Positions 8,598 to 15,928 of a stretch of DNA of 39,608 bases are shown here, piece after piece. This stretch comes from an uncultured Alsobacter sp. (GTDB taxonomy: Bacteria; Pseudomonadota; Alphaproteobacteria; Rhizobiales; Beijerinckiaceae), in contig NZ_CAMFHB010000053.1 in the NCBI RefSeq assembly GCF_945952055.1, positions 1 through 39,608 of the forward strand. Reading direction: 5' to 3'. Position 1 is the first letter of the stretch. Every line of letters begins with the position of its first letter. Both the position numbers and the translations under genes were made by a program. Below the pieces are notes generated by a model. The model was not told the DNA's origin, ran no database searches, and saw only the letters and a program-made list of their open reading frames with translations.

Positions 8598-9029
8598 ATG
8601 ACGCCTGAGGAGCTCAGAGGTATCGAGCGGGATACGTTGGCGCGCCTGTGGGAGACTCAGGACGACGACCCGCCGTGGTCCTACCTGTACACCCGGCCCG
8701 GCTACACGAGCGCGTGGTGGTACCCCTGGCACGACGACAACGTGACGCTCGGTCTGGAGCGGGCGGTCGGGCGCGACGAGGTGCCCGCCACCCGCGTTTC
8801 GACCTGCTTGGCGCGCGCCGAGGATGCGCGCTGGTCTTGGGTCGTCTACGTCATCCCGGTCGATCACGTCAGCGAGAAGCGCTTCGCGGCGCTGGCATGC
8901 GGCCCCGACCTCGAATCCGTGCCGGCCATGCTCGGCGTGTTCGAGACGGAGGGCGAGGCCTGGCGCGCGGTGCGCCGGGCCGGCGCGATGGGCGGCGAGG
9001 ATCTGCCGGAATCCTCCGTCCACGGGTGA
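8598..9029 (+). CDS. Unknown 143-aa cytoplasmic protein, Trp-rich
   Basis: I do not recognise this protein. It starts MTPEELRGIERD, and its middle part is rich in Trp and Tyr (WSYLYTRPGYTSAWWYPWHDD). It has no signal peptide or membrane segment, and the C-terminal half looks like a compact alpha/beta fold. Upstream of the ATG lies a short CCCC-GTGC-GGGG hairpin rather than a clean Shine-Dalgarno. The 219 bp before it are notably less GC-rich and contain a tandem 9-nt repeat (8488-8506), so it probably has its own promoter. It may be unrelated to the sox genes. Confidence 0.65.
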   Translation: MTPEELRGIERDTLARLWETQDDDPPWSYLYTRPGYTSAWWYPWHDDNVTLGLERAVGRDEVPATRVSTCLARAEDARWSWVVYVIPVDHVSEKRFAALACGPDLESVPAMLGVFETEGEAWRAVRRAGAMGGEDLPESSVHG

Positions 9030-9251
9030 ACCCGGGCGGCTCTCGGGCGTTTCGAGTTTCAGCAGGATCGGCCGGCCCCGGCAACGGGGCGCGCCGCCAG
9101 CTCTGCGCCAGCGGGAACGCTGCAGCGCGCAGGGTGCATTGTGCAATGCGAAATGAAGGAATCCCTGGAGAAACGACGATCTAAGGCTTCGGATTGAGCG
9201 CTTGGTCGACGATTGGTTTCGGTTGAGACGAAAAAATCGAAACCCCAGGGG
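9030..9251. other. Intergenic region with two inverted repeats, no gene seen
   Basis: No convincing coding frame lies here. Two perfect inverted repeats do: GCATTG-TG-CAATGC at 9136-9149, and GGTTTCG/CGAAACC at 9215-9244 with a 16-nt spacer, the latter ending 7 bp before the -35 box of the small RNA promoter. They are candidate regulator binding sites for that promoter. Together with the RNA gene and the stretch up to 9479, they fill the 450-bp gap between flanking proteins. Confidence 0.45.
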
Positions 9252-9280
9252 TTGAAATGCTGCACTGCAGCATCTATGTT
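9252..9280 (+). promoter_or_regulatory. Sigma70-type promoter with a PhaR-like palindromic operator in its spacer
   Basis: TTGAAA (9252-9257), a 17-bp spacer, and TATGTT (9275-9280) form a near-consensus promoter. The spacer holds a perfect palindrome TGCTGCA-C-TGCAGCA (9258-9272). Its core CTGC-N3-GCAG matches the published site of PhaR, the polyhydroxybutyrate-responsive repressor. A bound repressor here would block RNA polymerase directly. The predicted transcript start, about 9287, gives a 77-nt RNA ending at the terminator below. Confidence 0.6.
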
Positions 9281-9286
9281 CAGGCC

Positions 9287-9363
9287 GTGGCGCTGAGGCG
9301 TCACATGCCCTCCTTGGGCGTTTCCTCCCTAGACTTGGGCCAGCCTGCGGGCTGGCCTTTTTT
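9287..9363 (+). ncRNA. mmgR: Candidate alpha-r8/MmgR-type trans-acting small RNA
   Basis: The predicted 77-nt RNA lies between the promoter above and a strong terminator. It folds as a small hairpin GCCC-TCCTT-GGGC (9307-9319), a single-stranded TTTCCTCCCT (9321-9330), then the terminator stem. From memory, that 10-nt UUUCCUCCCU element between two hairpins and a length near 77 nt are hallmarks of the Sinorhizobium MmgR family, which limits polyhydroxybutyrate granule accumulation. The CCUCCC stretch can pair with Shine-Dalgarno sequences. The PhaR-like operator supports the same role. The 5' end is inferred from the promoter and is not measured. Confidence 0.6.
9338..9363 (+). terminator. 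Rho-independent terminator of the small RNA
   Basis: A perfect 8-bp stem GGCCAGCC (9338-9345) with GGCTGGCC (9350-9357), loop TGCG, is followed directly by six T (9358-9363). This is a textbook intrinsic terminator on the plus strand, with only the small RNA upstream of it within 300 bp. Confidence 0.9.
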
Positions 9364-9479
9364 CTTTCCAGGGCAGGAAAGCGATCCCGCCCACCACAGC
9401 GGACCCGATCAGGACTCAGGACCGGCCGAAGCTGCGGCGGCGGACGGCGGCCCGGGGGAGGCCGCCGCCATGTCGTCGA

Positions 9480-9872
9480 TCAGGACTTCTTGCCGTCCGG
9501 GCCGAACTGCTTGAGGTAGGCCAGCACGTTGTCGACGTCGGCGTCCGACGTCAGCCCCGGGAAGATCATCTTGGTTCCCGGCACCTTGGCCTTCGGGTTG
9601 CGGATGTACTCCTTGAACGTGGCTTCGTCCCACGTGATGCCGGAGCTCTTGTTCGCGTCGGAGTAGTTGTATCCCTCGTACGTGCCTGCCTTGCGGCCGA
9701 TGACGCCGTTCAGAACCGGACCGACCGCATTCTTCGCGCCCTCACCGATCTGGTGGCAGACCTTGCACTTCAGGAACACTTTTTCGCCCGCCGCGGCGTC
9801 CTGGGCCATCGCCCCCGCCACCGAGGCCACCAGCGCGGCCGTGGCTGCGAGAGTCGTTGCAATCAGTCTCAT
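9480..9872 (-). CDS. cycA: Cytochrome c2
   Basis: The 130-aa precursor has a signal peptide (MRLIATTLAATAAL...GAMAQ), then DAAAGEKVF, heme site CKVCH, GPVLNGVIGRKAG and the axial Met in PGTKMIFPG. Cytochrome c2 carries electrons from cytochrome bc1 or other donors to the reaction centre, here via PufC. ATG 9872 has AAGGAG just upstream; the frame extends six codons further without a better site. It is divergent from bchI across a 281-bp region carrying a PpsR-type site, which may affect both. It is a close paralogue of the cytochrome at 1503-1898, in opposite orientation. Confidence 0.92.
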   Translation of the reverse strand: MRLIATTLAATAALVASVAGAMAQDAAAGEKVFLKCKVCHQIGEGAKNAVGPVLNGVIGRKAGTYEGYNYSDANKSSGITWDEATFKEYIRNPKAKVPGTKMIFPGLTSDADVDNVLAYLKQFGPDGKKS

Positions 9873-10023
9873 GCTCAGTCTCCTTCCCAAACGCCGGTCG
9901 AACCGGCGGTCCCCAATTTACGAGCGGTCGCAGGTCACGGATCCGAATTTGAGCGGCGGGGACTTATAATCTTTCGTCATGTTTTTTCGCCGATCGCAAA
10001 GCCGGTGGGCAGCAGATCGGAAG

Positions 10024-10041
10024 TGTCAATTTAGCGTGACA
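10024..10041. promoter_or_regulatory. PpsR/CrtJ-type operator upstream of bchI
   Basis: TGTCAATTTAGCGTGACA is an exact TGT-N12-ACA palindrome, the known target of the redox- and light-responsive repressor PpsR (CrtJ). It lies 112 bp before the bchI start and 151 bp before the divergent cycA start. Confidence 0.85.
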
Positions 10042-10153
10042 CTTTCTTTGTCCAACGCTACTGTCAGCGGGTCGGCAGCATCCCGTGGCTGCCGCTCGGT
10101 CGAGGCGGCTCTCCCGTCGCGGCGCAGTCGACGTGATCGGGCAGGGAAAGCCG

Positions 10154-11395
10154 ATGCGGCACACCAGGTCTCCTGAGCCTCTCGACGGTCTCCCCGATTC
10201 GCACGAGTGGACGGCCGCCGGCGCGAACCTATTTCGCCACGACAGCGGCGCGGGCGTCCCCAGCCGCAGGCGTTCGGCCCAGGGCGGGGGCGCGCCGGCG
10301 CGCGACGCCTCCCAGGCCAGGCCGGTCTTTCCGTTCTCCGCCATCGTCGGCCAGGACGAGATGAAGCTCGCGATCCTGATCGCGGCAGTCGATCCCTCGG
10401 TGGGCGGCGTGCTCGTGTTCGGCGACCGCGGGACCGGAAAATCGACCGCCGTGCGCGCCCTCGCGGCGTTGCTGCCGCGGATGAAGGTCGTCGCGGCCTG
10501 CCCTTACGGTTGCGATCCCGAGGCCACGTCCGGCCGGTGCGACGCCTGCCGCGCGCTCGGCAAGGCGCCGGCGGCGCGATCCGTCCCCGTGCCGGTCGTC
10601 GACCTGCCGCTCGGTGTCACCGAGGACCGGGTCGTCGGGGCACTGGATCTCGAGAAGGCCCTGGCGAAGGGCGAGAAGGCGTTCGAGCCCGGCCTGCTCG
10701 CCCGCGCCAACCGCGGATTTCTCTACATCGACGAGGTGAACCTCCTGGAGGACCACATCGTCGACCTGTTGCTCGACGTTGCGGCCTCCGGCGAGAACGT
10801 TGTCGAGCGTGAAGGCCTGAGCGTGCGCCATCCTGCGCGGTTCGTGCTGGTCGGCAGCGGCAATCCGGAGGAGGGCGAGCTGCGTCCGCAGCTGCTCGAC
10901 CGCTTCGGCATGGCCGTCGAGGTGTCGACGCCCTCCGACATCGCGACGCGGGTCGAGGTGGTGAAGCGGCGCGATGCCTTCGAGCGCGATCCGGCCGGCT
11001 TCTGCGCCAAGTGGGTGCGCAAGGAGCAGGCGCTGCGCCGGTCCATCTCCGCTGCGCGTGCCCGACTCACCAGCCTCGAGGCCCCCGACGAGGTCCTCGA
11101 GATGGCGGCGCGCCTGTGCTCCGTGCTGGGGACCGACGGCCTGCGCGGCGAACTGACCCTCCTGCGGACGGCCCGGGCCCTGGCCGCGCTCGACGGCGAC
11201 GACACGGTGACGCTGCGTCACCTGCGCCGCGTCGCGCCCTCCGCCCTGCGCCACCGCCTGCGCCGCAACCCCCTCGACGACGCGGGCTCGACGGTCCGGG
11301 TCGAACGCGCCATCGCCGAGGTGTTCGGCGCCGAACAGGGGCATGCCCCCCGTCCTTCAACCGCGCCGGCCGTCGCGGTCCATGTCTCCGCCTGA
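10154..11395 (+). CDS. bchI: Magnesium chelatase ATPase subunit I, N-terminally extended
   Basis: BchI is the AAA+ motor that works with BchD and BchH to insert Mg into protoporphyrin IX, the first step to bacteriochlorophyll. Walker A GDRGTGKS is at residues 90-97 and Walker B YIDEVNLL at about 191-198. NPEEGELRPQLLDRFG and the C-terminal sensor region DGLRGELTLLRTARALAAL are present. The protein is 413 aa, against about 350 in Rhodobacter. The conserved FPFSAIVGQDEMK begins at residue 59, so there is a non-conserved 58-residue leader. No later ATG, GTG or TTG occurs in frame before the core. The alternative GTG 10085 would be longer still. It overlaps bchD by 14 nt. Confidence 0.93.
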   Translation: MRHTRSPEPLDGLPDSHEWTAAGANLFRHDSGAGVPSRRRSAQGGGAPARDASQARPVFPFSAIVGQDEMKLAILIAAVDPSVGGVLVFGDRGTGKSTAVRALAALLPRMKVVAACPYGCDPEATSGRCDACRALGKAPAARSVPVPVVDLPLGVTEDRVVGALDLEKALAKGEKAFEPGLLARANRGFLYIDEVNLLEDHIVDLLLDVAASGENVVEREGLSVRHPARFVLVGSGNPEEGELRPQLLDRFGMAVEVSTPSDIATRVEVVKRRDAFERDPAGFCAKWVRKEQALRRSISAARARLTSLEAPDEVLEMAARLCSVLGTDGLRGELTLLRTARALAALDGDDTVTLRHLRRVAPSALRHRLRRNPLDDAGSTVRVERAIAEVFGAEQGHAPRPSTAPAVAVHVSA

Positions 11396-13157
11396 TCCGA
11401 CCCCTCCGCAGACCTCTGCCTGGACCGACGCGGTTCTCGCGGCCGCCATCACCGCGGTCGATCCCGCCTATGTCGGCGGGACCTGGGTCAAGGCGCGCGT
11501 CGGCCCCGTGCGCGAGCGCTGGACGAAATTGCTGCGTGGCCTGCTGACGGCCGACCGCCCCGCCAGGCGATTGCCGCTCCCGGTGGCCGACGACCGGCTG
11601 CTGGGCGGGCTCGACCTGCCGGCGACCCTGGCGGCGGGGCGGCCCGTCGCCCAGGCGGGCCTGCTGGCGGAAGCCGATGGCGGGCTCCTCATCGTTCCCA
11701 TGGCCGAGCGTCTGCCGACGGGGACGGCCGCGCGGCTCGCCGCCGTCATGGACACCGCCGTCGCGGTGGTCGAGCGCGAGGGCTTGGCGCTGCGTCTGCC
11801 GACGCGCTTCGGGGTCGTCGCCCTCGACGAGGGTGTCGAGCCGGACGAAGCTCCGCCGCCCGCCCTCACCGACAGGCTGGCCCTGCGCGTCGACCTGACC
11901 GGAGTGAGCGTGCGCGATCTCGACGTGCCTGTTCCCACGCCCGCCATGATCGCGCGGGCCCGGACGCTGCTGCCCGAGATCCACGATCCCGACGACGCCG
12001 TCGAGGCCTTCTGTTCGGTCGGCGCGGCCTTCGGCATCGATTCCCTGAGGGCACCCCTGCTGGCCCTGCGCACCGCGCGGGTGCTGGCCGCGCTCGCCGG
12101 CCGCGACCATGTGGTCCAGGACGACCTGCGGGCGGCCTCGCGGCTTGTGCTGGCTCCACGCGCAACGCAGCTTCCCGCCGAGCCTCCCGAGGCGGCCGAA
12201 CCGGAGCAGCCTCCGCCGCCCCCGTCCGAGACGCCGCCGTCCGAGGAGAACGAGGCGACCCGTCGCGACGACACGACGCCACGGGAGATCGTGGCCGAGG
12301 CCACGCGGGCCGCGCTTCCGCCCGGCTTGCTCGCGGCGCTACTCGCCGGCCAGGGCCGGCGCGGCCAGGCTCCCGCCGGCAGGGCTGGGTCGAGCCGGAT
12401 GACGCGGCTGCGCGGCCGGCCGGCCGGTGCCCAGGCCGGCATGCCGGGTGGCGGTGCCCGCCTGGCTCTCGTGGAGACGCTGCGGGCGGCCGCGCCCTGG
12501 CAGCCCCTGCGGCGGCGCGAGACGGCGGGCGCGGGATCGCGCGTGCTCGTGCGCCGGGACGACTTCCGCATCCGTCGGTTCATCCACCAGACCGAGACCA
12601 CCACCATCTTCGCCGTGGATGCCTCCGGCTCCTCGGCGCTGCACCGCATGGCGGAAGCCAAGGGAGCGGTCGAGCTGCTCCTGGCCGACTGCTACGTGCG
12701 CCGCGACCAGGTGGCTCTCGTCGCCTTCCGCGGCCAGGTGGCCGACGTGCTGCTGCCGCCCACCCGGTCGCTGGTGCGCGCCAAGAGGAGCCTCGCCGGA
12801 CTGCCTGGCGGTGGCGGAACGCCGCTGGCCGCCGGCCTCGAGGTCGCGGCGATGCTGGCCGATGCCGCGGCGCGCCGCGGGCAGACGCCCGTTCTGGTCG
12901 TGCTGACCGATGGCCGCGCCAACATCGCGCGCGACGGACGGCAGGGCCGGGGTCCCGGCGAGGAGGACGCACTCGCCGCCGCCAAGGTCATCGCGCAGGC
13001 AGGGCTGTCGACGATCCTGGTCGACACGTCGCCGCGGCCGCAGCGCCAGGCCGAGACCCTGGCGCGCACCATGCGGGCCCGCTACCTGCCGCTGCCCCAC
13101 GCCGACGCGCAGGGGCTCTCGACGGCCGTGAAGGCCTTGGCCGGAGGGCAACGCTGA
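11382..13157 (+). CDS. bchD: Magnesium chelatase subunit D
   Basis: The 591-aa BchD links the BchI ring to BchH. Its N-terminal AAA-like half has lost a proper Walker A, as usual for BchD. An acidic Pro-rich linker (around residues 265-295, with PPPPPSETPPSEENE) follows. The C-terminal von Willebrand A domain has the MIDAS motif DASGSS (from about residue 413) and the GGGGTPL and LTDGRAN segments. ATG 11382 lies inside the end of bchI; an ATG 39 nt earlier (11343) is possible but would overlap more. crtI begins one base after the bchD stop. bchO, which usually follows bchD in Rhodobacter, is elsewhere (30596). Confidence 0.93.
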   Translation: MSPPDPTPPQTSAWTDAVLAAAITAVDPAYVGGTWVKARVGPVRERWTKLLRGLLTADRPARRLPLPVADDRLLGGLDLPATLAAGRPVAQAGLLAEADGGLLIVPMAERLPTGTAARLAAVMDTAVAVVEREGLALRLPTRFGVVALDEGVEPDEAPPPALTDRLALRVDLTGVSVRDLDVPVPTPAMIARARTLLPEIHDPDDAVEAFCSVGAAFGIDSLRAPLLALRTARVLAALAGRDHVVQDDLRAASRLVLAPRATQLPAEPPEAAEPEQPPPPPSETPPSEENEATRRDDTTPREIVAEATRAALPPGLLAALLAGQGRRGQAPAGRAGSSRMTRLRGRPAGAQAGMPGGGARLALVETLRAAAPWQPLRRRETAGAGSRVLVRRDDFRIRRFIHQTETTTIFAVDASGSSALHRMAEAKGAVELLLADCYVRRDQVALVAFRGQVADVLLPPTRSLVRAKRSLAGLPGGGGTPLAAGLEVAAMLADAAARRGQTPVLVVLTDGRANIARDGRQGRGPGEEDALAAAKVIAQAGLSTILVDTSPRPQRQAETLARTMRARYLPLPHADAQGLSTAVKALAGGQR

Positions 13158-13158
13158 C

Positions 13159-14688
13159 ATGCTGACCCACACCGCCACGCCCCCGCGCGCATCGACGGAA
13201 GACCGGCGCCCGCTGGCGGTGGTGATCGGCAGCGGCTTCGGCGGCCTCGCCGCCGCGGTGCGGCTGGGCGCCCGCGGCTATCGCGTGGTGGTGCTGGAAA
13301 AGCTCGAGCAGCCCGGTGGACGCGCGAGCGTCTTTCGCCAGGACGGCTTCACCTTCGACGCCGGCCCCACCATCATCACGCTGCCGCAGCTCTTCGAGGA
13401 GCTCTGGGCGCTGTGCGGACGGCGCTTCGCCGACGACGTGACGCTGAAGCCCATGCAGCCGTTCTACCGGCTGCGCTTCGCCGACGGCACCGACTTCGCC
13501 TGCTCCGACGACCTGGAGGCGATGCGCGCCCAGGTCCGCCGCTTCAACCCGGCCGACGTCGAGGGCTACGACCGCTTTCTGGCGGAAAGCGAGAGGATCT
13601 ACGGCTTCGCCTTCGAGGAACTGGGCGACGTGCCCTTCCATCGCCTCTCCACGATGGCCAAGGCGATCCCGGGCTTCGTGCGGCACCGGGCCGACCGCTC
13701 GGTCTACGGCCTGGTGAAACGCTATTTCCGCGATCCGCGGCTGCGCATCGCCTTCAGCTTCCACCCGCTCTTCATCGGCGGGAACCCGTTCTCCGTCACC
13801 TCGATGTACGCGCTGGTCAGCCATCTCGAGCGCCGCTTCGGCGTGCACTTCGCGATGGGGGGCACCGGCAGCCTGGTGAAGGGCCTCGTCGACCTGATCG
13901 AGGGGCAGGGCGGCTCGATCCGCCTGCGCACGCCGGTCGAGAGGATCCTGGTCGAGAACGGGCGCGCGACCGGGGTGCGCCTCGAGAGCGGCGAGATCGT
14001 GCGCGCCGACGTGATCGTGTCGAACGCGGACAGCGCCACCACCTATGCCAGCCTGCTGCCGCCGGGCGCGTCGCGTCGCTGGAGCCAGGCAAAGCTGGCC
14101 CGCGCCGACTACTCCATGAGCCTCTTCGTCTGGTACGTGGGCACCGACCGGCAATGGCCCGAGGTGGACCACCACACCGTGATGCTCGGGCCGCGCTACC
14201 GCGAACTGCTCGACGACATCTTCCGCAAGAAGGTTCTCGCCGACGATTTCAGCCTCTACATCCACCGGCCGACGGCGACCGACCCCAGCCTCGCGCCGCC
14301 CGGCTGCGACACGTTCTACATGCTGTCGCCCGTCCCCCATCTGGAGAGCGGCATCGACTGGACGCGCGAGGCCGAGCCCTACAGGCGCAAGATCCAGGCG
14401 GTGCTCGAGGAGCGGCTCCTGCCGGGGCTCGGCTCCGCCGTGGTGAGCTCGCGGCTGTTCACGCCGATCGACTTCCGCGATCGGCTGTCCTCGGTCAACG
14501 GCGCGGCGTTCGGCCTGGAGCCGACGCTGACTCAGAGCGCGTGGTTCCGCCCGCACAACCTGAGCGAGGACGTGCGCGGCCTCTACCTGGTGGGCGCGGG
14601 CACCCATCCCGGTGCCGGTGTGCCGGGCGTCATCACCTCCGCCAAGATCCTCGACGAGCTGGTCCCCCATGGCGCAACTCTCTCCTGA
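13159..14688 (+). CDS. crtI: Phytoene desaturase
   Basis: This 509-aa FAD-dependent, membrane-associated enzyme desaturates phytoene in three or four steps to neurosporene or lycopene. The N-terminal dinucleotide fold VVIGSGFGGLAAAVRLGARG is at about residues 22-41, followed by EKLEQPGGRASVF. The C-terminal signature GLYLVGAGTHPGAGVPGVITSAK is complete. The number of steps cannot be read from sequence by eye, which leaves the final carotenoid open. crtI directly follows bchD with a one-base gap and overlaps crtB by 20 nt, so bchID and crtIB form one transcription unit here. Confidence 0.95.
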   Translation: MLTHTATPPRASTEDRRPLAVVIGSGFGGLAAAVRLGARGYRVVVLEKLEQPGGRASVFRQDGFTFDAGPTIITLPQLFEELWALCGRRFADDVTLKPMQPFYRLRFADGTDFACSDDLEAMRAQVRRFNPADVEGYDRFLAESERIYGFAFEELGDVPFHRLSTMAKAIPGFVRHRADRSVYGLVKRYFRDPRLRIAFSFHPLFIGGNPFSVTSMYALVSHLERRFGVHFAMGGTGSLVKGLVDLIEGQGGSIRLRTPVERILVENGRATGVRLESGEIVRADVIVSNADSATTYASLLPPGASRRWSQAKLARADYSMSLFVWYVGTDRQWPEVDHHTVMLGPRYRELLDDIFRKKVLADDFSLYIHRPTATDPSLAPPGCDTFYMLSPVPHLESGIDWTREAEPYRRKIQAVLEERLLPGLGSAVVSSRLFTPIDFRDRLSSVNGAAFGLEPTLTQSAWFRPHNLSEDVRGLYLVGAGTHPGAGVPGVITSAKILDELVPHGATLS

Positions 14689-15730
14689 TCCCGCCTCGGC
14701 CGTCGCGGCCGACTACGCGGCCTGCCGAGCGGCGATTCGCCAGGGGTCGAAGACGTTCTTCGCCGCCTCGCTTCTCCTGCCGGAGAGGGTCAGGGCGCCG
14801 GCCTACGCGCTCTACGCCTTCTGCCGCCTATCCGACGATGCCGTCGATGATCCCGATGCCGAGGCCGACGCCGTGGAGCGTCTCCGGTCGCGGCTCGACC
14901 GGATCTATGCGGGATGCCCGCGCGATGCGGCGGCCGACCGTGCCTTCGCCGACCTCGTCGCCCGTCACGCCCTGCCGCGCGCCCTGCCCGAGGCCCTTCT
15001 GGAGGGCCTGGACTGGGATGCCGGCGGACGCCGCTACGAGACGCTCGAGGCGCTGCGCGCCTACGCGGCGCGGGTGGCCGCCACCGTCGGGGCGATGATG
15101 ACGGTGCTGATGGGCGTGCGCGACGCCGACACGCTGGCGCGCGCCTGCGACCTCGGCGTGGCCATGCAGCTCACCAACATCGCCCGCGACGTGGGCGAGG
15201 ACGCCCGCAACGGGCGGCTCTACCTGCCCCGGACGTGGCTCCTGGAGGAGGGGATCGACCCCGACGCGTTTCTCGCCGCCCCGGCGATGTCGCCCGCGCT
15301 GGCGCGCGTCGTCGCCCGCCTGCTCGGCGAGGCGGAGGCGCTCTATCGCCGCTCGGCCTTCGGCGTCGCCGGCCTGCCGCTCTCCTGCCGGCCCGCCATC
15401 CACGCCGCCCGGCTGATGTACCGCGAGATCGGTTGCGACGTGGCCCGGCACGGCCACGACAGCTTGTCCCGGCGCGCCGTCGTCAGCGATGCGCGCAAGC
15501 TCGCGGTGCTGGCATCGGCGCTGGGCGCCACGGCCTTCGGCCTGCGCGGCTATGCGGCGGACGCACTGGCCGAGACCCGCTTCCTCGTCGAGGCCGCGGC
15601 CTTTCCCGGCGCCGAGGGCGCCAAGGGGTGGCGCGGGGCGCTGCAGCGGGCCGACGAGCGGACGGGCTGGGTCATCGAGCTCCTCGGCAGCATCGAGAAG
15701 CGCCGCTGGGCCGACGGCGCCCCGAGCTGA
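14669..15730 (+). CDS. crtB: Phytoene synthase
   Basis: CrtB condenses two geranylgeranyl diphosphates to phytoene. The 353-aa protein shows the first Asp-rich motif (CRLSDDAVDD), the second (NIARDVGEDARNGRLYLP) and RTWLLEEGI, all typical of the squalene/phytoene synthase family. ATG 14669 lies inside the end of crtI. The C-terminal region (LLGSIEKRRWADG) is followed 14 bp later by a small membrane-protein gene. Confidence 0.95.
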   Translation: MAQLSPDPASAVAADYAACRAAIRQGSKTFFAASLLLPERVRAPAYALYAFCRLSDDAVDDPDAEADAVERLRSRLDRIYAGCPRDAAADRAFADLVARHALPRALPEALLEGLDWDAGGRRYETLEALRAYAARVAATVGAMMTVLMGVRDADTLARACDLGVAMQLTNIARDVGEDARNGRLYLPRTWLLEEGIDPDAFLAAPAMSPALARVVARLLGEAEALYRRSAFGVAGLPLSCRPAIHAARLMYREIGCDVARHGHDSLSRRAVVSDARKLAVLASALGATAFGLRGYAADALAETRFLVEAAAFPGAEGAKGWRGALQRADERTGWVIELLGSIEKRRWADGAPS

Positions 15731-15744
15731 CGGGCCGCCCCGCG

Positions 15745-15897
15745 GTGGACGCTGCCTTCTACGGCTGGATCGAGATCGTCCTCGTCTTCGGGCTGGCGCT
15801 CGCGTTCTCCGCCTGGCAGCTTCTGGACCTGCGGCGCCTGCGCCGGGAGCGCGAGAAGCAGGAGCGCGAGCGCGAGAACCGGGAGGGCGGGCCCTGA
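15745..15897 (+). CDS. Small single-pass membrane protein downstream of crtB
   Basis: A 50-aa product from GTG 15745 has the shape of a real small membrane protein: an acidic short N-terminus (DAAFYGWIE), one hydrophobic helix (IVLVFGLALAFSAWQLL) and a very charged tail (RRLRREREKQERERENRE). It sits in the crtB operon, 14 nt after the stop. Its ribosome binding site is weak, so it may be translated by coupling. I recall short single-pass proteins at this position in other alphaproteobacterial clusters, but I cannot name it. Function unknown, perhaps membrane recruitment of carotenoid enzymes. Confidence 0.65.
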   Translation: MDAAFYGWIEIVLVFGLALAFSAWQLLDLRRLRREREKQERERENREGGP

Positions 15898-15928
15898 TGG
15901 CGCTTGGCCGCCACGTCTCGTGCCCCCG

